Below, piece after piece: positions 32,001 through 42,564 of a DNA stretch of 64,000 bases. A program made the position numbers and the translations under genes. Source of the stretch: Adiantum capillus-veneris (lineage: Eukaryota; Streptophyta; Polypodiopsida; Polypodiales; Pteridaceae); NCBI GenBank assembly GCA_014529385.2, contig CM043962.1:150220647-150284646 (forward strand). The letters run 5' to 3'. Within the stretch, counting starts at the first letter, position 1. Each line of letters begins with the position of its first letter. The notes under the pieces are model-generated. The model had not been told where the DNA came from. It did not search any database and saw only the letters and a list, made by a program, of their open reading frames with translations.

Positions 32001-33370
32001 TGGTGAGATTGATCGCCATAAGGCTCGACTTGTTGCAAAAGGTTATGCACAGCAAAAAGGCATAGACTATGAAGAGACTTTTGCTCCCACTTTCGTATGA
32101 CTACTGTACGTTTTCTATGTGCATTGGCGGCTCATTTTGGTTGGGATGTACATCAATCAGACATTGTTACTACTTTCTTGAATGGTGACATATTTGAGGA
32201 AGTTTATGTAACGCAGCCTCACGGTTTTGTCATAAAAGGACAAAAGGACAAAGTGTGCAAATGTAACAAGGCTTTGTATGGGTTAAGCAATCTCCTCGTG
32301 CTTGGTATGAGAAAGCTGACACTCATTTGGTCAAACAAGGCTTTCGTAACAGTCCAACAGAAAGCACATTGTATGTAAAGCGTGAGGGTGATGTACTTCT
32401 CATTGTGGTTGTTTATGTTGATGATTTGCTGATCACTGGACCAAATGAGAGACATATTGTTGAATTTAAGGCTGATTGGAATGCTACTTTCAAGATGAAA
32501 GATTTCGGGATGTTGCATCATTATTTGGGTATACAGTTTAAGCAGTGTGATGGTGGTATTGCCTTGTGTCAGAAAAGTTACATAGAGACATTGCTATGTA
32601 TGTTTGGACTTGAGGATTGCAAACCTATTGCCACTCCCATGGAAACAGGTTTGAAGTTGAGTCTACATGATGCTGATGATCCTGCTGATGTCACTCTTTA
32701 CCAAAATGCTGTTGGCTGCCTCATTTATGTATGCAACACGAGGCCGGATATTTAGTTTGCAGTCTCACAGGTCAGCAGATTTATGCATAGCCCAGGGTCT
32801 AAGCATTGGCAGGCTGTCAAGAGGATTTTCCGCTACTTTAGTGGCACTTTACATCTTGGCTTGTTTTATCCCAAGGGGGGATCATTGCCGCCAGACTTAC
32901 ATGCTTTTTCGGACTCAGATTGGGCTGGTTGTTTTGACACACGAGTGTCCACAAGTGGTTTTTATTTCATGCTTGGCAGTTCATGTATATCATGGTTGAG
33001 CAAGAAGCAACCTACTGTGGCCACTTCGAGTTGTGAGGCTGAGTATAGGGCAGTCTTCACAGCTACGGTTGAGTGTGTATGGCTTAGACGCCTTATGGCT
33101 GATTTGGGTGTTGGACAGGACACTGCCAACACTATCTACATTGACAGTCAGAGCGCATTGGCAGTTGCGAGGAACCCAGTTTTTCATGCTCGCACAAAGC
33201 ACATTGAGGTGCATTACCACTATGTCAGGGAGAGGCTCTCAGCAGGAGAGATCAGCTTGGCTTATGTGCCAACACGGAACAACCTTGTAGATCTTTTCAC
33301 AAAGGCATTGTCTCGTGAGAAGCTTGAAGCTTTCGGCAAAGCTTTGGGCTTACTCCCCTTTGTGGAATGA
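29091..33370 (+). pseudogene. Copia-2 gag-pol, inactivated
   Basis: It starts at 29091 (MADNNNTYVFKMF). Compared with Copia-1 it has stops at 29433 and 29448 in gag, a frameshift near 30970 in integrase just before SDRGGEY, a stop at 31514, one-base losses near 31763, 32092 and 32287, and a stop at 32753. Several stops are CAG-to-TAG changes, as expected from decay of methylated cytosine. The knuckle (CHYCKANDHLIKSC), DSG and YVDD motifs survive locally, and the last 195 codons (RNase H) are open. It cannot make a complete polyprotein but could be copied in trans. Confidence 0.93.
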
Positions 33371-33445
33371 TCCTGTCCTCAGGGCATGGCACTTCCCTTT
33401 ACTCATGTGCCAGCTCTCGTTCACCGCATCACTCCAGGGGGGATT

Positions 33446-33672
33446 TGTTACCATATACATGTTGTAGTGATGTGTGTAAACACACTAGGACCGCCGGGGC
33501 ATTTTTTCCCTCTTTAGGAGGTTTTTTCCCCCGTGCATTGTATATACGCCCATCACTCTAGGGCTATCTATCTTTCCATTGCACACTAAGTAACACACTC
33601 TCTATTGTGTGCCTTGAGCTTCCTTCGTCTTCTCCAAGCTGTGTGTGTTTCTCTGCAACCCTAATTCCAACA
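33446..33672 (+). repeat. Copia-2 3' LTR
   Basis: 227 bp, preceded by the polypurine tract CCAGGGGGGATT at 33434-33445. Confidence 0.95.
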
Positions 33673-33728
33673 ATATTCCTTCGTGTTCTCCAAGCTGTGT
33701 GTGTTTCTCTGCAACCCTAATTCCAATA
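33673..33728 (+). repeat. Extra partial LTR end beyond the Copia-2 3' LTR
   Basis: ATA plus 53 bp matching the last 53 bp of the LTR with two differences (CGTGTTCTCC for CGTCTTCTCC, CCAATA for CCAACA), then the target duplication GATGC. So it was inside the element when it integrated, or arose by tandem duplication at the LTR end. Confidence 0.9.
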
Positions 33729-35507
33729 GATGCCATTCAAAGGTGGCCTTCTGGAAGAGCTACAAATTTTATTGGTATTTGTACATTTTTATGGAATGTT
33801 TGTTAAAAACTATGCTCACATTGTTGTGTTGATGACGAATCAATTGAAAGCCAAGGGAAAAATCTTCTAGTGCGGTTTTGCCCAAAAACAAAGTGTTAAG
33901 GATGCATTAGCTATAACTCCTATTCTAGATATTTTGGATCCTTTCAAGATATCCTTTTTAGAAATGAATGCGAGTAATTCATGCTATTGGAGCAGTTCTT
34001 CTGCAGGAGGAAAGGCCAATTGCATGTGAAAGCAAGAATCTTAATTCAGCACAGTAGAATTACTCTGCTTATGAAGGAAGAACTCTATGCAATAGTGTCT
34101 GCTTTGAAGACATAGAAACATTATCTGTATGGAGCTCAGTTTGAGATTGCATTTGACCATAAAAGAAAAAAGGTTTACACAACAAACTGATTTGAAGGGT
34201 CGAAAGGCTAGGTGGACTGAGATTCTTCAAGAATATGATGCAAAGGTCCGGTATCGAAAAGTATGATACAATGTGGTAGCTGATGCTCTTAGTCGTATGA
34301 CTAAGATCAACTCTCTTCTTTTCACAAAAATTAGAAGTGGGTTTTGGGATTCTCTTGAAGGAAAATATATGAGCATGAAAATGCAAAGTCCAAAGTGTGG
34401 ATCCATGTGAAAATGAGATATCCTTTTCACTCCAATGCTAGTAGTGTTTCCTTACCCTCCACACTCAGTTCTCCTCTATCAAGTGATGAACTATGGAGAT
34501 GGAAGAATTATCCCATCAATAATGGGTACCTACTCCGCAAGGGGAGATTTGTGTACCAACGAACCTAGACATTCGACGCTAATAGTCCAAGTGCAAGGCA
34601 GCTAGGCAATAAGAAGACTGTTTCTTTCATAAGATGATAATTTTATTGGCCAAGTTTACACGGTTACGTCCAAGACTATATCTTGCATTGCCAAAAATGT
34701 TAATTCAATAAAGGAGAGTGCATCAAGACAGGAGGTATCTTGCATCCATTAGAGATTCATAATGGTAAATGGAAAAGTATCTCTATGGATTTCATTGTGT
34801 TTTTCCCAACCACTATATGCAATCATGACTCGGTATGGGTGGTTGTAGACCAATTGACTAAACTATGAAAGTTTATTTCAACCAAGTCAACAATTAAGAC
34901 TCTAAAGTTAGCTAAGTTATTTGTGGACAATTTGTATAGGTTGTATGGATTGCCAAGTAACATTGTGAGTGATTGTGATCCCAAGTTTAATAATCACTTT
35001 TGGAGGGATGTGTTTAAACGATTGGGTACACAAGTCAACCTAAGTATAGCAGATCATTGTGAAACGGATGGTCAGACTAAAAGAGTCAATCAAGAGATGG
35101 AGGATATTCTATGAGCATATGCTAGCAAGAATCAATCAGACTGGGAAGACTATCTACCTATTCTTGAGTTTTCTTAAAACTGTGCTAAGCATGTAACATT
35201 TGGATTTGGTCCTTTCATGCTAATGTACGATTTTCAATCTAGGTCACCAGTTACGGTGGGGTTGGCAACTGAAAAACTCAAATAGGTCAAGGCTTTTATC
35301 CAAGACCATGTGGATATGCTAAAACTTGCTCATCAAACTGTTCAACAAGCACAAGATCGAACTAAGAAGTACGTTTATGAGAAACATCAAAAAGTTACCT
35401 TCACAAAAGGGAAAGAGGTATTTTTGCATATGCAAGAGCATTCAAAAATTCTGAAGACTGGGCTAACACCTAAATTATCTCCTGTAGAAGACAAAAACCA
35501 CCCCTAG
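33729..35507 (+). pseudogene. Gypsy-2 RNase H and integrase remnants
   Basis: The element resumes after Copia-2 with GATGCCATTCAAAGGTGGCC, completing KVDAIQRWP. RNase H traces follow to about 34300 with many stops. The integrase core is recognisable: SMDFIVFFP with the first Asp (34785), GLPSNIVSDCDPKF with the second Asp (34950-34990), NHFWRDVFKRLGTQ, ETDGQTKRVNQ with the Glu near 35090, then LKLAHQTVQQAQDRTKKY and FTKGKEVFL. Frames are short and broken by stops. The order and wording are those of a chromovirus-like gypsy, but no chromodomain was seen before similarity is lost near 35500. Confidence 0.75.
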
Positions 35508-36069
35508 CACGACTGACACATATCAAAAGCTTCCAAAAGTAGTACCCAACAAGTTATCATAGTAACTGACATTGCAAAGTCAATCAGGCACGAGTCTGGG
35601 AGCCTGTAAATAGGGCCCACTATTCATTTTTGGGGACTTTTTGTGACTTGTGGTAGTTTTTGGTACTATTTGGTAGATGCCTTGAGGACTGCCTGCTAGC
35701 TTTTGATACTAACTGGAAGCTTTTGGTAGTATTTGGTTTCCCCCTTTGGTGGTTTATGGCTGCTTTCTATCAATGGTGTTTTGGTGGTATGCTAGTTTTA
35801 TGTAGCTATGGTAGCTTTTGATAACGTTATTTTGGTGGCTGTTAGGGGTTTGTTTTCCCTGCTTATGTTTCAACTACTAATTGGTAGCTCATGGTTCTAT
35901 TTTTGATAGTTCATGGTTGTCTTTTGTCATTGATGACTTGGAGGTTCTGGTAGTTTTTAGTACGACTTGTTAGTATGATGCCTTGAGGACTGCTTGCTAG
36001 CTTTTGGTACTAACTGGTACCTGTTGGCACTAATCTGGTTTTTTCCCCTTTGGTGTTGTTTGGCAACAG
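35508..36069. repeat. T/G-rich region with a 304-bp spaced duplication
   Basis: GATGCCTTGAGGACTGC followed by TGCTAGCTTTTG occurs at about 35674 and again at about 35978, with related flanks (CTAACTGG, CCCCTTTGGTG). TTTTGGTA/TTTGGTAG words recur throughout. There is no coding frame. It may be the upstream region or intron of the unknown gene that follows. Confidence 0.6.
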
Positions 36070-37079
36070 GCTGAGTATGATATGCTAGAGGCAACATGGA
36101 AGGAAGCACAAGGTCACACCCTCTTTGTGAAGTAGATGATTGTTGATGTTGGGATTGGGAAGAGATTCATGTTATATCCTAGGCCCTATGTTGTTGATTT
36201 CGTGAATATGTTCCACGTGTTTGTCATGTGTGTTGCATTTGGTGAGTTGTTGGAGTCCGCACGGGTTGTTGGAACCTTTCTGCTCCAGTTTCGACATCTG
36301 TATCACCCCCTTTGCTTCAGTGCTTTTCTACGAAGCAGGGATCAATGTGCCAAAGTTGGTTGTACGATGGTGATCCCTGAGGTGGAAAAGTCCTGGGTCA
36401 CTGGGCATCATGTTGTAAAGAGTAAGTAAGTGAGTGTTTTACAAATAATATGATTACCTACATTGAATGTGAGGTTGTTTGTAAGTACAGGCTATCTTTT
36501 GTTGTTTTTATAGAGGAGGAGGATGCTAGAGCAGTTGGGCCTAGTGGAAGAAATGGAGTGGCTGTCAATAATGGACAGGGTGCCACAACGTCTACTGCAA
36601 GTCTTATATGGGAAGAGTATGAGGTTACTAAAGAGATAGGGGATGTTCTCCATGATTTAAAGTATGGTAGTGTGGAAGGGAAAGAGATTGATAAGGGACA
36701 ACACTGTGAAACCATGAGGGATAGTGAAGGAAATAGTGACTACAAGGACATGGATGTTAAGTATAATAAAGACAATGTGGGAGGTAAAGTCCCTCAAGAA
36801 GTGGAGCTGGATGCTACCGGACTAGATGTTGCTTACACAAAGTCTGAAGATCATATCACTAACAAGGATGAGAATAGGCAAGGGGAAGGTGCATCAGACA
36901 AGAAGGGAGTGAAAGAACCTCAAGAGACAGGGAAGAAACCAAGCATGGGGTGGAGGCCAAGGACGATTAGGGGGAGGAAAAGAAGGGGTTGGAATCCAAG
37001 AAGGGGGATCAGGGGGAGGACAAGATGGGGGTGGATGCAAAGGAGGGGAAAGGCGTGGATGATGCCAAGGAGGAAGTGA
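36070..37079 (+). pseudogene. Unrecognised two-exon gene remnant
   Basis: Exon A opens after an acceptor (GGCAACAG) at 36070: AEYDMLEATWKEAQGHTLF, one in-frame stop (TAG 36133-36135), then MIVDVGIGKRFMLYPR, FVMCVAFGELLES and CTMVIPEVEKSWVTGHH. A GT-AG intron (36422-36513) joins in frame to exon B: EEDARAVGPSGRN, then acidic/lysine-rich sequence. Toward the end the open frame becomes Arg/Gly/Trp-rich (RGRKRRGWNPRRG), but a neighbouring frame (SKKGDQGEDKMGVDAKEGK) continues the acidic/lysine style better, so the tail is probably a frameshift product. I do not recognise the family and cannot say whether it belongs to a transposon or is a host-gene relic. Confidence 0.4.
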
Positions 37080-37394
37080 CAATAGAGGATGCAAAAGTAG
37101 ACAGCACCAACACAGGTGTGGATCTAGCGGGGCTGGTGATGTTGTGCAAAATCCAACAGGTGATTCTTCTGATTCGGAGACCCTCTCGGAGCTTTTTTGT
37201 GTGCAAAGAAAGAATCAAAACCCTGCCTGTGACCAGTTGATTTGTGCATGTAAACTGTAGCCCTTCTGACATGCATATGTATTCTTCACAATGTGCTTTT
37301 CATTTCACCGAATCAATTCAACTGTAGCGTTGTTCTCTCTATAATAATATCGTGTGTTTAGCCTGTAAGTGTGTTCCAATGTTACTATTCATTT
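37080..37394. other. Spacer after the unknown gene
   Basis: No gene and no clear repeat were seen; the lysine/acidic alternative frame of the preceding remnant continues to about 37130. Confidence 0.4.
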
Positions 37395-37497
37395 CCAAAC
37401 TAAGTATTGCACAATATAGTACCAAATTGGTACTATTGAGTACCATTCCCAAACTAAGTATTGCACAATACAGTACCAAATTGGTACTATTGAGTAC
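37395..37497 (+). repeat. 54-bp tandem duplication
   Basis: Two 49-bp copies (37395-37443, 37449-37497) share ACTAAGTATTGCACAATA and GTACCAAATTGGTAC; each contains the palindrome GTACCAAATTGGTAC. One base differs. Confidence 0.9.
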
Positions 37498-37673
37498 AAA
37501 ACTTGCTAGTTTCTCGTGTCATACCAGTTTTCTTTTTATGATATGATGATTGCACTATCTGTTTGCACTGTCTATTTTCCTCCACTCATATGGACTATTG
37601 ATATTGTAGTAAACTCTTGGTGGCTAGATGAGCCACCGTCAAACACAATGCTTGCGGCTGATGTGGCTCAATA

Positions 37674-38131
37674 GGGAAAATTTGGACTCTCAAAGGGGCC
37701 CTATAGGGATGGTTGACTTTGTCTCTCTTGTTCAAAGTGGGAAACCCAATAAATTCCATGATCCCTTTGTCAAAACCCTGTCAATCAACATATTATTGGA
37801 AAAATCTTAGAAAGTAGGTTCCAAATCCCCAAGCTTTGACAAATTTGGAGTTGATATGTAGAAGTTATGGCCTCTTCATTGAAGCTGAAATATGGAGGGA
37901 GATTCCATTTATAAGACGGAGTTGTCACATCAAAAAATGGAACCTTTTAGAATATAAGGAATTTGATAGCATGCTATATATCAATAGATAGATTTCAATG
38001 AGTACATTCTAATTCCAAAAACTCTAACAAGTTTTGATTTCATTTGTAAAAATTTTACCTTGTGCCCGTTTTGGACAAGAGAGAGAAAGTCAAAGTCCTT
38101 ATAGGGCCCCTTTGAGACTCCAAATTTTTCC
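37674..38131. mobile_element. MITE with ends like the 8-kb transposon
   Basis: 458 bp, no coding capacity. Its ends are inverted repeats of about 65-70 bp: GGGAAAATTTGGACTCTC at the left, GGAAAAATTTGGAGTCTC at the right read inward, both continuing AAAGGGGCCCTATA and a TCTCTCTTG block. TA flanks both ends (37672-37673 and 38132-38133). The ends match those of the 8-kb transposon at 1301-9282 (GGAAAAAATTGGACCCCC, then GGGGCCAT; same TA duplication), so it is most simply a nonautonomous member moved by the same transposase. Confidence 0.85.
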
Positions 38132-38212
38132 TAATGGCTAAAACCGGGTGGTTGATTGTGCTTGATCTTAGTGGGGTGTTATTGACAAGCTTCAGTGAAC
38201 TTCTAGAAGGAT

Positions 38213-38440
38213 TTTAAATTTTGGACAAAAAGCTCCAACCACATATCGTTAGACTCAATAGCTTGCTAATTTGTCTTGTAAGGCCAGATGCTAAGGAGTT
38301 CATACTAACTCTTACAAAGAAGGCCTTTAAATTTTGGACAAGAAGCTCCAACCACAGATCGTTAGACTCAATAGCTTGCTAATTTGTCTTGTAAAGGCTA
38401 GATGTTGAGGAGTTTATACTAACTCTTAAAAAGAAATCCA
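38213..38440 (+). repeat. 113-bp tandem duplication
   Basis: Copies start at 38213 and 38326 and share AGCTCCAACCACA, TCGTTAGACTCAATAGCTTG and TACTAACTCTTA with about 90 percent agreement by eye. Confidence 0.88.
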
Positions 38441-39100
38441 AGATAATTTTGTGGCCCTGCAATAGAAGGAAAAAAGTGTTAGATATGTTGAACGCTTGCT
38501 TCCCCAACAGAAGTACTTTGCAGGTAACTCATGTAAGCCTTGAGTGTTTCAGAGGTTAAGTTACACATAATTCTAACCTCCTCTTTGGCATGGAAGATAT
38601 ACTCTGCCAAGAAGACTGTGAGACCTAGATGCAGAGGATGGCAGAGGTGCCGCACGTGCCCAAAGTGGTGGGTGACAAGCTTGTTTTCCTGAAGAACCTA
38701 CGGACAATGTGGGAAGGATGGATACACAATCAATACCCAATAGCATACACTCGCAAGAACCCTATCTTTGACATAGAAGATGATATTTCTGGGTATGTTG
38801 TTGATTGCTTCATATAAATGGAGGGTTACTCTTACAGATCTGATCCGCCTATGTTTGAGGACAAACTAAACGGGCGTCCACCTGGCTGGACATGTAGCCG
38901 GACACCACATTGTAGTCTATTATTTTGTCGAGCTAGTGTAGTGATACTCTCTGTAAATCTTAATTCCAGAGTAGCAGGTCAATTCCATGAGTTATAATTA
39001 TGTCATGAAAATCGTAATGTTCCATGTGAACTGGCCACTGGCCATTTAGAATGACTTAGGTATAAATGTCAATCACCTTAATGTGAAAGGGAGGCTTATC
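38441..39100. other. Unassigned sequence before the Gypsy-3 LTR
   Basis: A short open frame at 38629-38817 (MAEVPHVPKVVGDK, WEGWIHNQYPIAY) has protein-like composition but no motif I recognise. Otherwise nothing is seen. The LTR that ends at 39763 may begin inside this stretch. Confidence 0.4.
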
Positions 39101-39763
39101 TTTAGAATAAGAAAGGAGCTCTAAAAACGTACGCTCAAGCTACGATCTGCTCCAACTTGTAATCACCACTGCTAATGATTGGGTAATTCGTTTTCAAAAT
39201 CAAAAACTTGCATTGTGTTCCTCTCTCTTTGCTCTTTAAATTAAGTGTAAGCATTGCCAGTTTTGTTGTGGTTCTTGACTACGCATCTGTGAGCATTAAT
39301 TGAAAATTTGAGTCTTAAATAACTATTTTTAGTCGTTTTGACCATAGGAGAGTGTTCTTAGACCATAGGACGGCATTTCTGGCATGTTCTGTTGCAGTTT
39401 TCAAGACCTTTTTCATGATGGATCTTGATTTTGGTACCTCGTTGGATTGCAACCAGAGTTGGTAGAATGGTGCTCCTAGGTGTCCTAGACCCCCTCCTAA
39501 AGTTTCGTTGCATTTTGAGTCCATTCGAGTGCCGAAATGGCGTGATGACCTAGAGTTGTGAGAAAGAACATAAACAGATTTCCTTGATTATTGAGTGGTT
39601 GGTTTGCTTGTAGAGTCGTTGTGTTTGCTTGTTTAGGTTAGTTCTTGAGATTGACGATCTCAAACAGTCTCTGTGCCCCATTCGAGTCACTTCCCTGAGT
39701 GTTGACATTATATTAGTACCAAAAAGCTATGCTGCAGACGTCCGTCGCGGCGACCCGCGAACA
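39101..39763 (+). repeat. Gypsy-3 5' LTR, 3' portion (start not located)
   Basis: The region ends ...CGCGAACA at 39763, one base before a gypsy-type primer-binding site. It has the T/G-rich, gene-free composition of an R-U5 region. I could not find the other LTR in the window or the TG start, so the left limit is arbitrary. Confidence 0.5.
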
Positions 39764-39764
39764 T

Positions 39765-39782
39765 TGGCGCCGCTACTCGGGA
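39765..39782 (+). other. Gypsy-3 primer-binding site
   Basis: TGGCGCCGCTACTCGGGA. TGGCGCC followed by a CGGGGA/CGGGA block is typical of several plant gypsy lineages. It resembles the decayed site of Gypsy-1 at 23082-23099. Confidence 0.75.
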
Positions 39783-40199
39783 AATTATCCTTAGATGGTG
39801 AGTGACCTAATGCATATTTAAAGCGTTATTTTTTTGAAGATTTGTCTCTCCATTCCATATACACTTTAGCAGTGAAGCAACTAGACAAGGGGTTTAGTGC
39901 TTGATAGAGTCTAGAAGTCAAGGACTTCCTAGATCTATTCTTGAGAAGTAAAGAGGGTTCTTAGTGAGATAGCCAAAAGCATTTCATTCTTCGATTTTCT
40001 CTATGCTTTTAGAGTGCTATTTTATTTTCGTTACGACTTTATTTTGTATCGTTCTATTTGTTTTTGTTTCATGTTTCATTTCACTACTTAGGAGTAGGGT
40101 AAGTAGAAACTACCACCATCAAATTTGGGCTGAAAGATTAAGGGAAAAAAGGGTGAAAACCATATTTTGGCCGAAATGACCATAACTCTAAAATTATGA

Positions 40200-42090
40200 A
40201 AATTTGATGGTAGAGACCTCAAACATGATCCAAATTCAAAAATTATGGATCAAGGGCATCAACGTACTCTCCGGAAGCAATCTTGAAAGTTTGGCAAGAA
40301 TTAGTAGAGGAACATGGATCGCAATCCATATACCCCAGAGACCATTTTTGGTGAAAAGTGACCCAAGGACATTGAGCATTACTGGGATATTGCTCTGATC
40401 AATTTTTCTTGAAAAACAGGGGTTTAGACACAAAATTGGGCAAATCTTGAGATTTTGGGATCCAAATTCAAAAAGGGGTGAGATTTGGCTTCTACAGGGT
40501 ATAAAGAACCAACGAAACAAAATTCATGAAAAAGTGTTGCCAAACATGGATCACGATCCATGTCCCTTTTTTACATTTAAGGCTAATATTTGACAAGTAA
40601 ATTCCTGATAACTAGTGGAACAACTTTGCCAAAAGAGACTATGTCAAAAACTTAAAAAAAGTTGGTCAAAAGAGCCAAATACAAAAACTAGTCAAAAATT
40701 GTAGGACAGACAGAAAAACATGCTTTTGAATGACAAAAACTAGTCCAAATCAAAACTTTTGATACCATAGGATCTAGTAAACATGCTGATCCTAATGGTA
40801 CCAAGAAATGTCATTTTAGCTTCCAAACATGGATCGCAATCTATGTACTCATAAAATTTTTTTTAATATTCTTTGGCTGAGATTTGAGTAGTGTATAGCT
40901 GAGACATAGACAAACAATTTTCCTAAAAGAACTAAATGCAAAAAAATTGTAAAAAGTGTTCTAAAGATCCAAAAACATCTTATTATTATAGCCTATTTGC
41001 AGCAAACTGTAGAGGTCAGTTTTGGTTGAGCAAAACTGATTCAAATTCAAAAAGATTTGGGGAGCAAGCTACAAACATCATAAGCTATCAGCATACCAAA
41101 GATCAAGTCCAAAAGTGGTGGAACATGGATCGTAATCCATGTACCCTTGTGAAATTTTTGGACAAACATTTCTAGCATGTAGCATAGACCATTGTGAACA
41201 AAAGTGCCCAAAGAAGCATTATCAAAAAAGTTCGAAAGGTGGGTGAAAAAAGCCAAAAACACTGCAAAGAGGAAGACCCTAAAACAAACATAGGGATTGA
41301 CTTTTGCTTGACCTAAAGTGATCCAAATCACATAGAAACCATATAGCAGGGATCAGGACACGAAGGACAAGCTGTGTGCTAAGTTTCAGTGCAGTCTGAC
41401 ACATAGGTACATGGGTCACGATCCGTGTTCCTTTGTCACAGAATGATACCATATTTGCACCATAGCTAGAGGACATCACAAGGAGTCTAGTGGTCTTTTC
41501 AAAATTGAATTTGGATACCAAAAACCAAACCAAAAGCCCAGAACTACCAAGTACTTTGACAAAGTGACAGAACTGATCCAGAGGTCCATTTTCAAAAAAA
41601 TTGATGACCTACTAATCATGCTGAATCAAATGGTACCAAAAAAATTTAATCTGGGCTCCAAACATGGATCGCGATCCATGTACCCATAGTGACAGCTTGA
41701 CTTGCAATTTTTTAGATTAGTAGGACATACACAAGGAAACATATCCCCAAGTCCAATTTTGAAAAAAATTGAGCAAATTTGGGTCAAAAAGAGAGCAAAA
41801 CAAGTGACGGACTGAAAACTGAAGTACAGACCTAGTGCTGGCCATTTGACCTATCAAAACAAGTCCAAATCCAAAAAGATTTGAGATTTAGCTTGTGGAC
41901 ATACAGTGCAACAAACTGCCAAGAGATCAAGTCCAGATGTGGTTGAACATGGATCGTGATCCATGTACTTCAACCTCAAAATTTGATGAAAATTAGTATA
42001 TAGCCTGCACATGGCCTTGTCTACACACAGTCAAAATTTGGAGAAAAAAATTTGAGAGGGAACATGGATCGCGATCCATGTCTCAGCATA
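40200..42090. repeat. Palindrome array with three-subunit higher-order period
   Basis: Eight copies of CATGGATCGCGATCCATG or a near variant start at 40313, 40545, 40828, 41124, 41410, 41663, 41948 and 42063, mostly 232-296 bp apart. Perfect copies are those at 41663 and 42063; the others differ mainly at the central CG dinucleotides. Surrounding sequence shows three unit types in order: type A (GGTACCAA before TCCAAACATGG) at 40828 and 41663; type B (GATCAAGTCCA before GGAACATGG or TGAACATGG) at 41124 and 41948; and a third type at 40545 and 41410. Repeat of the whole set is about 825-865 bp. The array lies about 0.5 kb after the Gypsy-3 primer-binding site, the same place as the array in the Gypsy-1 leader. 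Confidence 0.85.
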
Positions 42091-42444
42091 ATAGGGGTAT
42101 CTGAATCAATGATCCTGTAGATATACTTGAGTACATGCCAAATCTCAAGTTTGAGCTAAAAATACCTTTTGGATACCAAGATATGAGCCAAAGTTCCTGT
42201 GTTCTGGTCCTAAAATTGTTTTGAGTGTTGTTTCAAGTGCAGTTCACTAAAAGTGCTCTAACTTTTGATAGACAACTCCAAATTGAGTTAGGTATAGCCA
42301 GGAAGAAAGTTTGCAGGCAAGAGCTGAATTTTTATAGGTTTACTAAATCCAAACTTTTAGGGTACCCCAAGACCAATTTCTGGAGATCTCCGTGCACCTC
42401 TAGACCGAGGTGTGCAGGGATTGGACATGACTAGAGAATGTGAG

Positions 42445-42445
<1 letters not shown>

Positions 42446-42499
<54 letters not shown>
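42446..42499 (+). repeat. (GA)n microsatellite in CACTA-1
   Basis: About 54 bp of GA in the 5' leader of the transposase gene; the same place in CACTA-2 (52058-52109) has (CT)n on the plus strand, so it is ancestral to both copies. Confidence 0.95.
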
Positions 42500-42502
<3 letters not shown>

Positions 42503-42564
42503 GACAAAGAATGCCAATAGAATATTAAATTTGTTGTCCAGGTTATAAGATTTTTATCCTCATT

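Larger units (their letters stand above)
28502..33728 (+). mobile_element. Copia-2, decayed copy of the Copia-1 family
   Basis: It is the same family as Copia-1, in the opposite orientation. LTRs of 227 bp lie at 28502-28728 and 33446-33672 and differ at four positions. The target duplication is GATGC at 28497-28501 and 33729-33733. The right duplication does not touch the LTR but follows an extra 56 bp (33673-33728) holding a second copy of the LTR's last 53 bp. The primer-binding site TGGTATCAGAGC is at 28731-28742. The coding region has at least four frameshifts and several stops. It sits inside the Gypsy-2 reverse transcriptase. Confidence 0.93.

Noticed and set aside
33673-33728. The extra LTR piece as a separate solo LTR or second insertion
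   Set aside because: It lies inside the GATGC target duplication of Copia-2 and lacks its own ends.
36890-37079. An RG/RGG-type RNA-binding tail
   Set aside because: A neighbouring frame continues the acidic/lysine composition of the upstream protein, so the Arg/Gly-rich tail is probably a frameshift artefact.
21341-42090. CRISPR-like look of regularly spaced palindromic repeats
   Set aside because: Spacing of about 285 bp, whole units are homologous (no unique spacers), and the setting is a eukaryotic retroelement leader.
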